Shown here: positions 1 through 7,953 of the stretch, piece after piece
Numbering within the stretch: the stretch's first letter is position 1
Layout: each line of letters starts with the position of its first letter
NCBI GenBank assembly: GCA_964388275.1
Contig: CAYLZD010000009.1
Span: forward strand, 62,001-126,000
Reading direction: 5' to 3'
From: JARYLZ01 sp964388275
GTDB taxonomy: Bacteria; Bacteroidota; Ignavibacteria; SZUA-365
Length of the DNA stretch: 64,000 nucleotides
Translations under genes and position numbers: made by a program
The notes under the pieces: generated by a model
The model's database searches: none
What the model saw: only the letters and a program-made list of their open reading frames with translations
What the model was told of the DNA's origin: nothing

Positions 1-2830
1 TGCATTGGTGCAACGCAGCGTCCATGAGAACATCAGCGAATCGCCCGGGCGCAGCTCGGGCACGGCTCTGTCGGCCGTTGAGCCGCCGACTATGGTCACT
101 CCGGAAGGCGTTCTTAGAAAAATGCTTGTCGGGAGCGAAGAAGCGGCGCCTCGGTTGATGACAACCGCACGATACTCGAATGCGAGGGAGTTTCCTCCCG
201 CGTCAGTTTCCAGGCTGTCAGGCGCCGAGCAGCGCAATTCCAGCAGTTCGTCCGCGGCTGGAACGATAACAATGGACGCCGAACACACTCCGGTCACCAA
301 GCTTGGTCCGTACCCGCCCAAGGCCTGAGCGGTGACCGAAATCGTGTCGTTTCCTCCGACGGCAAAGGCAAGTGGAAGCAGATCCCAGTGCAGCGAGGTT
401 TTCCCGCCCGGATGAAGGGCGCCGATCCTGATCCGGGAAGACGAGTCCGACAGGGTGAAACGCAAGGAACCCGACAGCAACGCTTCACAATCCCGGGCGA
501 TCGCATCGCCCTTGTTCTCGATCTGCACGCTGATCCGTACGAGGTCAGGATCGTTGGTACCCGGCGCCAGGTTCCACACCGTGTCGGCGGAGATGGAACA
601 CTGCAGTTCTAGTTCGGGAGCGGCCGCCTTTTGCGCAAATATCCGCTTCAAGCAGGCGGCGGGAGGCGCATTGTCCGAAAACACTTGTACCCGGAGCGTG
701 TCCGATCTATCACGAGACGCCGGATGCGGATTCAACAGATAGCCGGTCGATCCCGACAGCAGCACGGCATCCCCGGCTTCGATGACGGGTATTTCCTGCA
801 TCGCCCGGTTCAGGAGCGTATACGCCGGATTTTGCAGCAGGAAAGTTCTCACATCCCGGGCGGGGGCGTTGCCGATGTTCTCGATCCTCACCTGAGCCTC
901 GAGTATCGACGGAACATACACGGAATCCATGAAGCGGATCGAATCAAGCGCGAGTATCTCGCATTGGAGTAACGGACGGGAGGCGATGAAGGGCACGATC
1001 TCAAGATTCGTAACGCAGGCGGCGCGGTATGATTCTGTTTCCGAACTCGATATATCTAGCGAGAAACGTGTCTCGCGCCTCTCCGGCGGGCCGATCGGCG
1101 GTCTCAATCGGAACCTCCAAGTGAACTCCTTCGACTGTCCTGCGAACAGCAAAGGCCAGTCGCGGGTCAGGGATGTATCTCCGCCGTCGGTCGCTTCGAG
1201 CATCCACGGGCCGCCGGACATCTCCGGATTCAGACGCGCCTCGACATTGGCAAGAGCGCGCTTGCTCGTGTTGGTCAGCACCGCATGGACGCTCCAGAAT
1301 TCCGGATCGTAAGATCCGGTTTCTTCATCATACCGCACGACATCCGCGTCGGATGCCAGAGTGCAGACCAGGTCCGATGGAATCGCGTCCACCTTGATCA
1401 ATCCGGCGCAGACCGTCGTATTTTCCTGGTCGTCAACGGCCCAGGCGCGCACGGCAATGTCGCGCCGGAATGAACGCCGTTCGAGCAGAATGGACCATTC
1501 CGCGGCCAGAGTGTCGCCCGGCTGCGCCAAGCGGTCGACAACCCGAGAGGGCGGCGTGGCCGGACTGAAACGCGCCCCTTCGCCTTCCACTGCCGCCTCG
1601 ATTCGCAGCAGGCGCGCGGGCCTGCTTCCAATGTGCATAAGCGTTAAACGCGCGGGGACCGGATTGGGAAGCAACCGGCCCGTGGCGGTGTCCGCAGCCG
1701 CCTCCCCGGGAAGCGACAGGTCGCAGATAAAATTCGGCGGAAATGGTAAAACTTCGCCGGCGCATACCGCCGTCGCGGTGTCGAGCAGCGCTCCATGAGT
1801 GTTTTCAGCGGTGATAGTCCACCTGAAAACGAGAGGGACCGGCTCGGTGGCCCTCCGTGTGAAGCGGACCATCCAGGACAACTCGGCTTCGGCGGCAGGC
1901 GCGAGTGTGGACGGGGAGAAAACGCGCGACAGGGCTTCGCCGGGCATTGTCTCTACGCCGGGAGGCAGCACGAGTGCGGCGGCGACGAGCACCGCGGCGC
2001 GGTCTCCGGTATTCAACACCTTCACAGAGATCGCGAACGGATTCGGGACGTATATATCCGCCGATGTGTCGGGAAGAAGAACCGCGGGCACGGAGCAGCG
2101 GTCTTCCAGGGACGGAGCATGCAGCGGCGGGACAGCGAGATTCAAGACGCAGGAAGTCGTCCTGCCGCCGGTCGAGTATACGGTCACCGGGATCGATATG
2201 ATCCCGCCCGCGCCTCTCGCGGAGATGCGCAGAGATATCCCGCAGGCGCCGGATTGCCCCGGTTCCAGTCTTCCGGGCTGAAGAAGAGCGGTCGGAGGTC
2301 CGCCATCGGCCGTGCTCACCCCCTGGGGCAAATCGAAAAATACACGGACGGAATCCGCCGCTTTGCCACCGACGTTTCTGACGTTCACCGTGCAGGGTAG
2401 CGGCGAAGGCAAATACCTCATCCGCATTGTATCCACGGTCAGCGACGGGGCGCTTACGGTGCAAAGAAGAGCCGCATCCGCTTCGGAAATATGAAAGGCC
2501 ACGCAACAGGAGACGGACGGCTGATTGTCGCATTCGGCAAGTATGCAGATCTGAGCCGTGTCGCTTTCCGAACGCGGCAGGGCCTTGAGAAGCCATTCTA
2601 CGTGGGCGGTGTCGCCGGGCTGAAGATGCTCGCCCGGGTATGCCTGCACTGCCGATGCCGGCCGTAATGGCAACAGACAGGCCGGATCGCACAGCAGGCG
2701 GAAGCGCAGGTTCTTCGCTCTCTTCGCGCCCTCGTTCCTGAAAGCGGCCGCTATGCGAAGCGTGTCAGGCCGGTAACGTCCCGTCACCGCATCCCAGTCG
2801 ATCCGGACTTCGTCCGCATCGATATCGCAT
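1..2830 (-). repeat. Tandem Ig-like (CARDB-like) protein modules in the partial VWA protein
   Basis: After the VWA part the protein continues as degenerate modules of about 350 bp. Each starts with a hydrophobic-Cys pair and contains a 'P.PF' and an 'N.G..A' signature (for example LCTVSAPSLTVD, ICDLSLPGEAAAD). Identity between modules is low, so they are old duplications. The boundary is approximate and the array continues past the left edge. Confidence 0.7.
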
Positions 2831-4236
2831 TTCAAGTCGGGTTCGAGGGCCTGCACGCATACCGTGTCGGAGGTTGTTACCGCGGCCAGACATCCGCCTG
2901 TGAATTCCCATGTCTCCACATTCACCGTGGCGCAGGCGCTCTGGTCGAGCATCCTGCCTCGGAAGCGAAGTCGGAACAGCGGTCCACTCCCCGACAGAAG
3001 CACTTTCTTCGACGTTGTCACGACCACCGCATTGCCCTGTGCGGTTGCCTGCAAACCAGCGTCGCGGAGGAGACAACTGTCGGCGGATCCCATCCCGTCG
3101 TAGGCCAGCACGGCCGTGTCGTATCGCACGGTTACACGCGAGGGCGCAAACATCGTTCGCTCCAGAGCGCTGTTCAAGTAAATGGGAACGATGAACAGGT
3201 CGCCTTCGCGGCCGGCGCCTCCGAGCGGCGCAATCTGCGCGAAAACCTTGCGGTCGGAGCCTGTGGGCGCGGTATAATAGCGCACGCGGGTGTCCGTCCC
3301 ACCGCAAAAGTCCTTCAAAATGAGATCGACCCTTCGAGTCGTGCCATCGGCACAATCGCTGCGGTAAATGATTTCGCATTTCTCTATGCCGGCGACGTCC
3401 ATGAAAATATCCTCATAGATGCCGCTGAGATCCCTCTCATCCTTGGCGCTGTAATAGTATCCACCGGTCGAAAACGCGAGCATCGACAGGGCCTTGTCGT
3501 TCACGTCCGGTCCGAGTCCTATTGTGATCACGCGCACGCGCATTGAAATCGCGTAGGAGATGAGCTCTCCGAGGGACCTGACGCTGGAATTATCGTTTCC
3601 GTCGGTCAACACGATGACGGCGCCGCAGGTGTCCTGTCCTTTCCCGTTTCGTATCAATTCCGTGATCGCTGACCAGGTCGCATCCCACAAGGCGGTCGTG
3701 CCCGCGGCCGGCAGGCTGTCCACCGCCGCCCTGAGGAGCGCCTTGTCGCTCGTCATCGGTTGAACGAGCGTGTCCCTGCTGTGGAACCACAGCACGGTCG
3801 CCTCGTCGTCGACGCCGTCCATGGCATCAATGAATTCCCCGGCTGCGATCCGCGTGTAACTGTTCTTCTCGCCCGCCATGCTTCCGCTGGCGTCGAGAAC
3901 CAAGGCGACTGAAATCGGGCACCGTTTCGGCTGATCGGGACAAAAGAGTTCGAAGTCGCCTATCAGCGCGCTGTCCTCGAGCACTCGGAAATTCATCCTT
4001 TCGAAACCGCGCACCCAGTTTCCCCTGCACTTGACAGCGAATTCGAGCCGCACCTCGGGCCAGTTCAGCGTGATACCTCTGAAGGACAGCGCGGGCTGCG
4101 CAAAAAGCGCGCCGGAAACGGCGGTCATCGCGAGCGGAAGCAGCACACACAGCCGCCGCAGCGCTCCACGTCCGGAATAGCATACCCTTCCGTGGGAATT
4201 CAAGAATGAGGTTTGTGATTTCCGCTTCGATGTCAT
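1..4236 (-). CDS. Giant secreted von Willebrand factor A / Ig-like module protein, 3' part outside the window
   Basis: The reading frame is open from the ATG at 4236 to the left edge (1412 codons, no stop), so the C-terminus is missing. A hydrophobic segment near residues 29-46 ending ALFAQ looks like a signal peptide, with an unusually long n-region. The VWA domain follows: MIDAS motif DASGS at 115-119 and a later LTDGNDN. A cohesin-like region and then several modules of about 110-120 residues follow, each opening with a Cys and containing a 'Y.P.PF...V.N.G..A..V' core. The architecture and many short stretches match the 1998-residue protein at 10880-16876, so the two are paralogues. By analogy the missing end probably carries a T9SS sorting domain. 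Likely role: extracellular adhesion or surface layer; the substrate or partner is unknown. Confidence 0.85.
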   Translation of the reverse strand, partial: MTSKRKSQTSFLNSHGRVCYSGRGALRRLCVLLPLAMTAVSGALFAQPALSFRGITLNWPEVRLEFAVKCRGNWVRGFERMNFRVLEDSALIGDFELFCPDQPKRCPISVALVLDASGSMAGEKNSYTRIAAGEFIDAMDGVDDEATVLWFHSRDTLVQPMTSDKALLRAAVDSLPAAGTTALWDATWSAITELIRNGKGQDTCGAVIVLTDGNDNSSVRSLGELISYAISMRVRVITIGLGPDVNDKALSMLAFSTGGYYYSAKDERDLSGIYEDIFMDVAGIEKCEIIYRSDCADGTTRRVDLILKDFCGGTDTRVRYYTAPTGSDRKVFAQIAPLGGAGREGDLFIVPIYLNSALERTMFAPSRVTVRYDTAVLAYDGMGSADSCLLRDAGLQATAQGNAVVVTTSKKVLLSGSGPLFRLRFRGRMLDQSACATVNVETWEFTGGCLAAVTTSDTVCVQALEPDLKCDIDADEVRIDWDAVTGRYRPDTLRIAAAFRNEGAKRAKNLRFRLLCDPACLLPLRPASAVQAYPGEHLQPGDTAHVEWLLKALPRSESDTAQICILAECDNQPSVSCCVAFHISEADAALLCTVSAPSLTVDTMRMRYLPSPLPCTVNVRNVGGKAADSVRVFFDLPQGVSTADGGPPTALLQPGRLEPGQSGACGISLRISARGAGGIISIPVTVYSTGGRTTSCVLNLAVPPLHAPSLEDRCSVPAVLLPDTSADIYVPNPFAISVKVLNTGDRAAVLVAAALVLPPGVETMPGEALSRVFSPSTLAPAAEAELSWMVRFTRRATEPVPLVFRWTITAENTHGALLDTATAVCAGEVLPFPPNFICDLSLPGEAAADTATGRLLPNPVPARLTLMHIGSRPARLLRIEAAVEGEGARFSPATPPSRVVDRLAQPGDTLAAEWSILLERRSFRRDIAVRAWAVDDQENTTVCAGLIKVDAIPSDLVCTLASDADVVRYDEETGSYDPEFWSVHAVLTNTSKRALANVEARLNPEMSGGPWMLEATDGGDTSLTRDWPLLFAGQSKEFTWRFRLRPPIGPPERRETRFSLDISSSETESYRAACVTNLEIVPFIASRPLLQCEILALDSIRFMDSVYVPSILEAQVRIENIGNAPARDVRTFLLQNPAYTLLNRAMQEIPVIEAGDAVLLSGSTGYLLNPHPASRDRSDTLRVQVFSDNAPPAACLKRIFAQKAAAPELELQCSISADTVWNLAPGTNDPDLVRISVQIENKGDAIARDCEALLSGSLRFTLSDSSSRIRIGALHPGGKTSLHWDLLPLAFAVGGNDTISVTAQALGGYGPSLVTGVCSASIVIVPAADELLELRCSAPDSLETDAGGNSLAFEYRAVVINRGAASSLPTSIFLRTPSGVTIVGGSTADRAVPELRPGDSLMFSWTLRCTNA

Positions 4237-4317
4237 GCTGCTTGCGCCGGTATCAGGCGACGGTGCGCGATGAATTTCGCATTGAAATCAATATAACGAA
4301 TTGCCGAGAATGAACGA

Positions 4318-4339
4318 CGGCCGCCGTTGCCGGCGGCCG
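4318..4339 (-). terminator. Possible hairpin terminator of the minor-pilin operon
   Basis: Nine-base-pair perfect stem (4318-4326 with 4331-4339) and a TTGC loop, lying 3' of the minor-pilin operon and before the partial VWA gene. There is no T run after it on the minus strand, so termination is only suggested. Confidence 0.35.
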
Positions 4340-4380
4340 CGCGCGTGAGCATGTGAGCGGATTTCGCGCGAGGCGCGCGT

Positions 4381-5412
4381 TCACTCGTAATAAGCCAGTA
4401 TCTTAACCTGAAGCAGATCCAGGTTCGAGAGGACGGTAGATACGGCCTCGTAGCTGTACTTGATGGATGGATTTCCGTTGACTTTTACCGCCGACAGGTT
4501 CAGCGCGTTGGAGTTTCCGACCATGGTAGTGCCGATCAGGCTGGGTGTGCCGGATGCGCCGATGTCGAGCGTCATATCGCCGGAGATGGCGATCACAATT
4601 CCTTTCCAGGTAACTTTTCCCTTTAGAAGAAGTTGTCCGTCCACGACGAGTATGCCCGCCCCCTCGATAGTTCCGTCCCATTCCACGTTGCCGGGCACAT
4701 AAACTATCTCGGGCGTAGCCAGTGTGCCGATCACAGCGTTGCCGGAATATTTCCCCGGCGCGAGAGTGCGCGTCGCCATGCTTTTATAGAGATCTCTGAG
4801 CAGGTGGATGCTGTCCGCCTGGAATTCCCCGATGCTGGGCGGGCCGCCCGCGCCGAGAATATTAGGAGGGACGGCATCTTTTATGATCTGTTTTGTCAGA
4901 TAATCGTCAATATGCGGGTTCTGAACGCCGATGCCCCAGACCGCTTCGTTGCCGGTGAGCGTCACGCCGTCGGCGGCATAGTCGCGTCCGTCGATGAGAA
5001 ATGATTTACCGGAGTTTTGGAAAGTGACCGAGTCGCCATAGACGGCTATCGCGCTTTGCACGGTGGGAAATATGCTGGCGAGTTTGGCGACGGCTACGAC
5101 ACGTCGGGCAACCCCTGAATAATTGCCTGTGGCCGTGATCCGCACCGAATCCAGGCCTATGTCGGTGATGGTCACGGTGGCGGTTCCGCTTCCCACGGTC
5201 AGATTGGAAAAACCTGTTCTCCACAGCTTGTTCTGCCTCAACCGTGACAGCGTAAGATTCACACCGCTGTTGGCCACATTGAGCGCGTGCTCCTCGTTGA
5301 ACTGCTGTGTGACGGTATTCGTCGAATTACGCCATTCACCGACGAATACGAAAATCGCTCCTCCCAACAGAAGGGACGTCATGATTGCGAGTATCAATGA
5401 TTGTTGCCCCAT
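4381..5412 (-). CDS. Minor pilin-like / PilX-like protein with DUF7305-type beta domain (copy 1)
   Basis: 343 residues. The N-terminus MGQQSLILAIMTSL is one hydrophobic helix of about 20 residues right after the start, followed by a polar helix with EEHALNVANSGVNL, as in PilX-type minor pilins. The C-terminal half (about 210-320: ILVVDGQLLLKG, then TWKGIVIAISG) resembles the beta-rich DUF7305 domain found in PilX-like proteins. No classical GFTLIE-type cleavage site is present; Gly2 is the only candidate. It is a tandem paralogue of the gene at 5495 and the last gene of a four-gene pilin operon (7631 to 4381). Likely role: low-abundance pilus component inserted in the inner membrane, priming or capping the fibre. 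Family assignment is by pattern only. Confidence 0.7.
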   Translation of the reverse strand: MGQQSLILAIMTSLLLGGAIFVFVGEWRNSTNTVTQQFNEEHALNVANSGVNLTLSRLRQNKLWRTGFSNLTVGSGTATVTITDIGLDSVRITATGNYSGVARRVVAVAKLASIFPTVQSAIAVYGDSVTFQNSGKSFLIDGRDYAADGVTLTGNEAVWGIGVQNPHIDDYLTKQIIKDAVPPNILGAGGPPSIGEFQADSIHLLRDLYKSMATRTLAPGKYSGNAVIGTLATPEIVYVPGNVEWDGTIEGAGILVVDGQLLLKGKVTWKGIVIAISGDMTLDIGASGTPSLIGTTMVGNSNALNLSAVKVNGNPSIKYSYEAVSTVLSNLDLLQVKILAYYE

Positions 5413-5494
5413 GTAATCCTCCTTCTTCCGCGGTTATTCCGCGCAACGATTATCAGTCCGGAAACAGGCATGACGTCGTGTATTCGCGGTTTCA

Positions 5495-6526
5495 CTATTC
5501 ATAGTAAGTCATCACCTGCACTTTGAGCATATCCAGATTTTCCAGTACCGTAGAAATGGCCTCCGAGCTGTATATGGCCGAAGGGTTCCCGTTAATCTTT
5601 ACTGTCGTCAGGTTCAGGCCATTTTTGTTGCCTACAATAGCGGCGCCGATGATTCGCGGGTTTCCGTTGGAACCGAAATCTATAAATGTCCCGCTTGCGC
5701 GCGCGATAACAATGCCCTGCCATTGCACATTGCCGGAGAATTGCAGGTGCCCGTCCACCACGAGTATGCCTGCGCCCTTGGTATCTCCGGCCCATTGCAT
5801 GTCGCCGTTCACGTAAACGATCTCTGGAACATCCAATGTGCCGATGGCTGAATTGCCTGCGTACTTGCCTGGCGCAAGCGTCAGCGTGGCCATGTCCCGC
5901 AGCATTTCGAAAATGAGATCCAGACTGTCGGATTTGAAAAGCCCCACGCTGGGATTGCTGCCCTTTCCAACCACATTTGAAGAAATCTTCCCCGAGACGA
6001 TTTTCGTGGTCAGATACGAGTCTATGCTTTCATGTTCGACCCCGATGCCCCAGACCGGGGGATTGGCTGTGAGTGTGGAACCGTTGGACTTGTAGTCCCT
6101 CCCGTCGATCGCGAACGCCTTGCCTGCATTATTCACAATAACGGAATCTCCGTATATGCTGAGCGCGGCTTCGATAACCGGCATGATGCTCGCGATCCGC
6201 AAGGTTGTGACGACGGTGCGGCTGGTATCTGAATAGGATGCGACAGCCACCAACCGTATCGAATCTTTACCTATGTCAGTTACGGTGACCGATACGTCTC
6301 CGCCGCCGACCGCTAGACTTGAGAAACCGGCGCGCCAGTCCTTGTCCCTGCGAAGTTCCGAAATCGCAAGATTGACGCCGCTGTTAGCAACGTTCAGCGC
6401 GTGCTCTCCCGTGAATTGATCGGTGACGGTGTCGTTGGATGTCTGCCATTCGCCGGTGAATCCAACGATCGCCGTCGACAGTAGGAGCGTACTCAGCATT
6501 ACAAGTATTAAGGCCTGGTGTCCCAT
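5495..6526 (-). CDS. Minor pilin-like / PilX-like protein with DUF7305-type beta domain (copy 2)
   Basis: 343 residues, the same length as its neighbour at 4381 and alignable end to end: MGHQALILVMLSTL at the N-terminus, GEHALNVANSGVNL in the stalk helix, ILVVDGHLQFSG in the C-terminal beta domain, and both end in YYE. The ATG at 6526 is chosen over a TTG six bases upstream because it gives the MG(H/Q)Q start shared with other pilins here and has AAGTAGG just before it. It begins 12 bases after the stop of the preceding PilW-like gene. As with its twin, the leader before the hydrophobic helix is only two residues if cleavage follows Gly2. Confidence 0.7.
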   Translation of the reverse strand: MGHQALILVMLSTLLLSTAIVGFTGEWQTSNDTVTDQFTGEHALNVANSGVNLAISELRRDKDWRAGFSSLAVGGGDVSVTVTDIGKDSIRLVAVASYSDTSRTVVTTLRIASIMPVIEAALSIYGDSVIVNNAGKAFAIDGRDYKSNGSTLTANPPVWGIGVEHESIDSYLTTKIVSGKISSNVVGKGSNPSVGLFKSDSLDLIFEMLRDMATLTLAPGKYAGNSAIGTLDVPEIVYVNGDMQWAGDTKGAGILVVDGHLQFSGNVQWQGIVIARASGTFIDFGSNGNPRIIGAAIVGNKNGLNLTTVKINGNPSAIYSSEAISTVLENLDMLKVQVMTYYE

Positions 6527-6538
6527 GATCAACCTACT

Positions 6539-7114
6539 TTAAAGTCCGATGTTTTTAGGCGTGACTCTGAAATCAGTGGAAAATTCTTCGAATTCGTTGT
6601 TCACTGGATAACGGCTCTGAACACGCATCGTCACGCGCACGGTGCGGACCGCCGAAGGGGTTGTGGTTTCAGCCCCGGTACCGGTGTAATACCGGAAGCG
6701 GATATTCACTATACCGAGATCTGAGCCCGTGGTGTTTGAGCTTATCGTAGACATCGCCCCGGGTTGATTGACGAAGCGCCAGAGAAGCGTATCGTTCGGA
6801 TTCGGCGTGTAATTCACCGCTCCGCGCCATACGTATTCCACTGTATCCACGCTGCCGTCGTTTTCCAGATCGCCGCGGAACACCATCCTCCTGGGTTCGC
6901 AGAGCAGGAAGGCGTTTCCCGCGTTCACCCGATACCCGGCCTTGCGGAGATCGAACATCAGGAGGGAAGTGGCGGACTCCATGTACATCTGATTGGAGGA
7001 TTGGCTGGAAACGGTAATGAGTGCCGCCTGGCGGTCGGCGTTGAAGCGGGCTATGCTCAACATAAGCATGCCGGCCAGTATTATGGATCCTACGATGTCG
7101 AGATGTGTGCTCAT
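6539..7114 (-). CDS. PilW-like minor pilin
   Basis: 191 residues. Short N-terminus, then a hydrophobic helix (about residues 8-23, DIVGSIILAGMLMLSIARF) and a globular domain with MFDLRKAGYRV, the usual 'L..dLR.AGy' stretch of PilW/GspJ-type minor pseudopilins. The C-terminus RVTMRVQSRYP is the typical late beta strand. Second gene of the minor-pilin operon, separated by one base from the stop of the PilV-like gene upstream, so probably translationally coupled. No conventional prepilin cleavage site is visible. Role inferred: part of the tip or initiation complex of the pilus encoded at 29-39 kb. Confidence 0.65.
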   Translation of the reverse strand: MSTHLDIVGSIILAGMLMLSIARFNADRQAALITVSSQSSNQMYMESATSLLMFDLRKAGYRVNAGNAFLLCEPRRMVFRGDLENDGSVDTVEYVWRGAVNYTPNPNDTLLWRFVNQPGAMSTISSNTTGSDLGIVNIRFRYYTGTGAETTTPSAVRTVRVTMRVQSRYPVNNEFEEFSTDFRVTPKNIGL

Positions 7115-7115
7115 G

Positions 7116-7631
7116 TCAGTATGTAACTACGTGGGACATGGTTAGTGGATATTCCGAGTATTCGCTCGTTATCGTGACGGTGATCCGTTTCGCCCAGGTG
7201 TACGCGGTGGAGGTCGTTTCCGGGCTGGTCTGAACCACGTACTGGACTCTGATCCCGACTGTGTATCCTTCCGTTCCCCATAGACATCTCGGGATATTGG
7301 ATGGAGTAGAGCCCGGCGCGGGACTGCTGAAGGTCTTCCTGTCGAAGTCGTCCACGTCGTTCAGATTGGGATAGTATTCCCCTGTCCCCGAACCGCACGA
7401 TGTCAGATCCGTCAACCTGAATACTTTCTTTGTCGTGTTCACCATGCAGGCGTCGAAGGGTTTCTGTGAAATTTCGTCAATGATTGAGCGGCCGATCGTG
7501 ATGGCGGTCTGCATAGTCGAGTTGGATCCCATGATATTGGCGCTGTCGAACTGCACACGCTGGAAATTCGAGCTTACAACGCCGAAAAGCATAAAAGCGC
7601 CGATTACCAAAGCCATTTGTCCCGTATTCAT
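7116..7631 (-). CDS. PilV-like minor pilin, first gene of the minor-pilin operon
   Basis: 171 residues. MNTGQMALVIGAFMLFGVVSS places a hydrophobic helix immediately at the N-terminus. The next helix contains IGRSIIDEISQKPFD, resembling the 'A..iAr.llEeik..pFD' stretch of PilV/GspI proteins. The rest is a small beta domain with three cysteines. AAGAGG lies 5 bases before the ATG. It leads the operon PilV-PilW-PilX-PilX. Assignment to PilV rests on this helix and on the order of genes; the leader is atypical. Confidence 0.65.
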   Translation of the reverse strand: MNTGQMALVIGAFMLFGVVSSNFQRVQFDSANIMGSNSTMQTAITIGRSIIDEISQKPFDACMVNTTKKVFRLTDLTSCGSGTGEYYPNLNDVDDFDRKTFSSPAPGSTPSNIPRCLWGTEGYTVGIRVQYVVQTSPETTSTAYTWAKRITVTITSEYSEYPLTMSHVVTY

Positions 7632-7953
7632 GCTTGCCTCTTGTCAGTGTTTGGCATTCGATAAATGCCGGAGCCTTTTCTCGATCTGTGGTTTGTCCAT
7701 TCTTACACGCAGAATCTGCAACATTTTCCATTTGACCACAAGTCGACAAACAAAATAATTATGCAAATATTGCACTCACGATTGTTTTGCGATAAATCCT
7801 TCAACTTCGCAGGACCCGGAGATTGGCATGCGCTTGATTTCAAAGCATTTGCTAAGAGATCACTTGAGAGTTATGCTGATGTCATTCAGCAACGACAAAA
7901 AAACGGGCGCCCACCGGGCGCCCGTCTGGTTTTCATAATCTACGCGGCTGGTA
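7632..7953. other. Intergenic region between the minor-pilin operon and the module protein
   Basis: About 320 bases with no credible gene. It holds the strong terminator of the gene to the right (7896-7925) and the leader of the minor-pilin operon. The leader has a small hairpin (GGCATT, 7653-7658, pairing with AATGCC, 7664-7669) about 25 bases before the Shine-Dalgarno site. The rest is AT-richer than the surroundings; I see no convincing -35/-10 pair. Confidence 0.5.
7896..7925 (-). terminator. Rho-independent terminator of the 7954-10734 gene
   Basis: Perfect 10-bp GC-rich stem (7903-7912 with 7916-7925, loop ACC), followed on the minus strand by a run of seven T. Textbook intrinsic terminator shortly after the stop codon. 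Confidence 0.9.

Noticed and set aside
1805..2692. 295-codon minus-strand frame inside the partial VWA gene
   Set aside because: It is in a different frame of the same strand as a continuous 1412-codon frame with recognisable modules; its product is Arg-rich and featureless.
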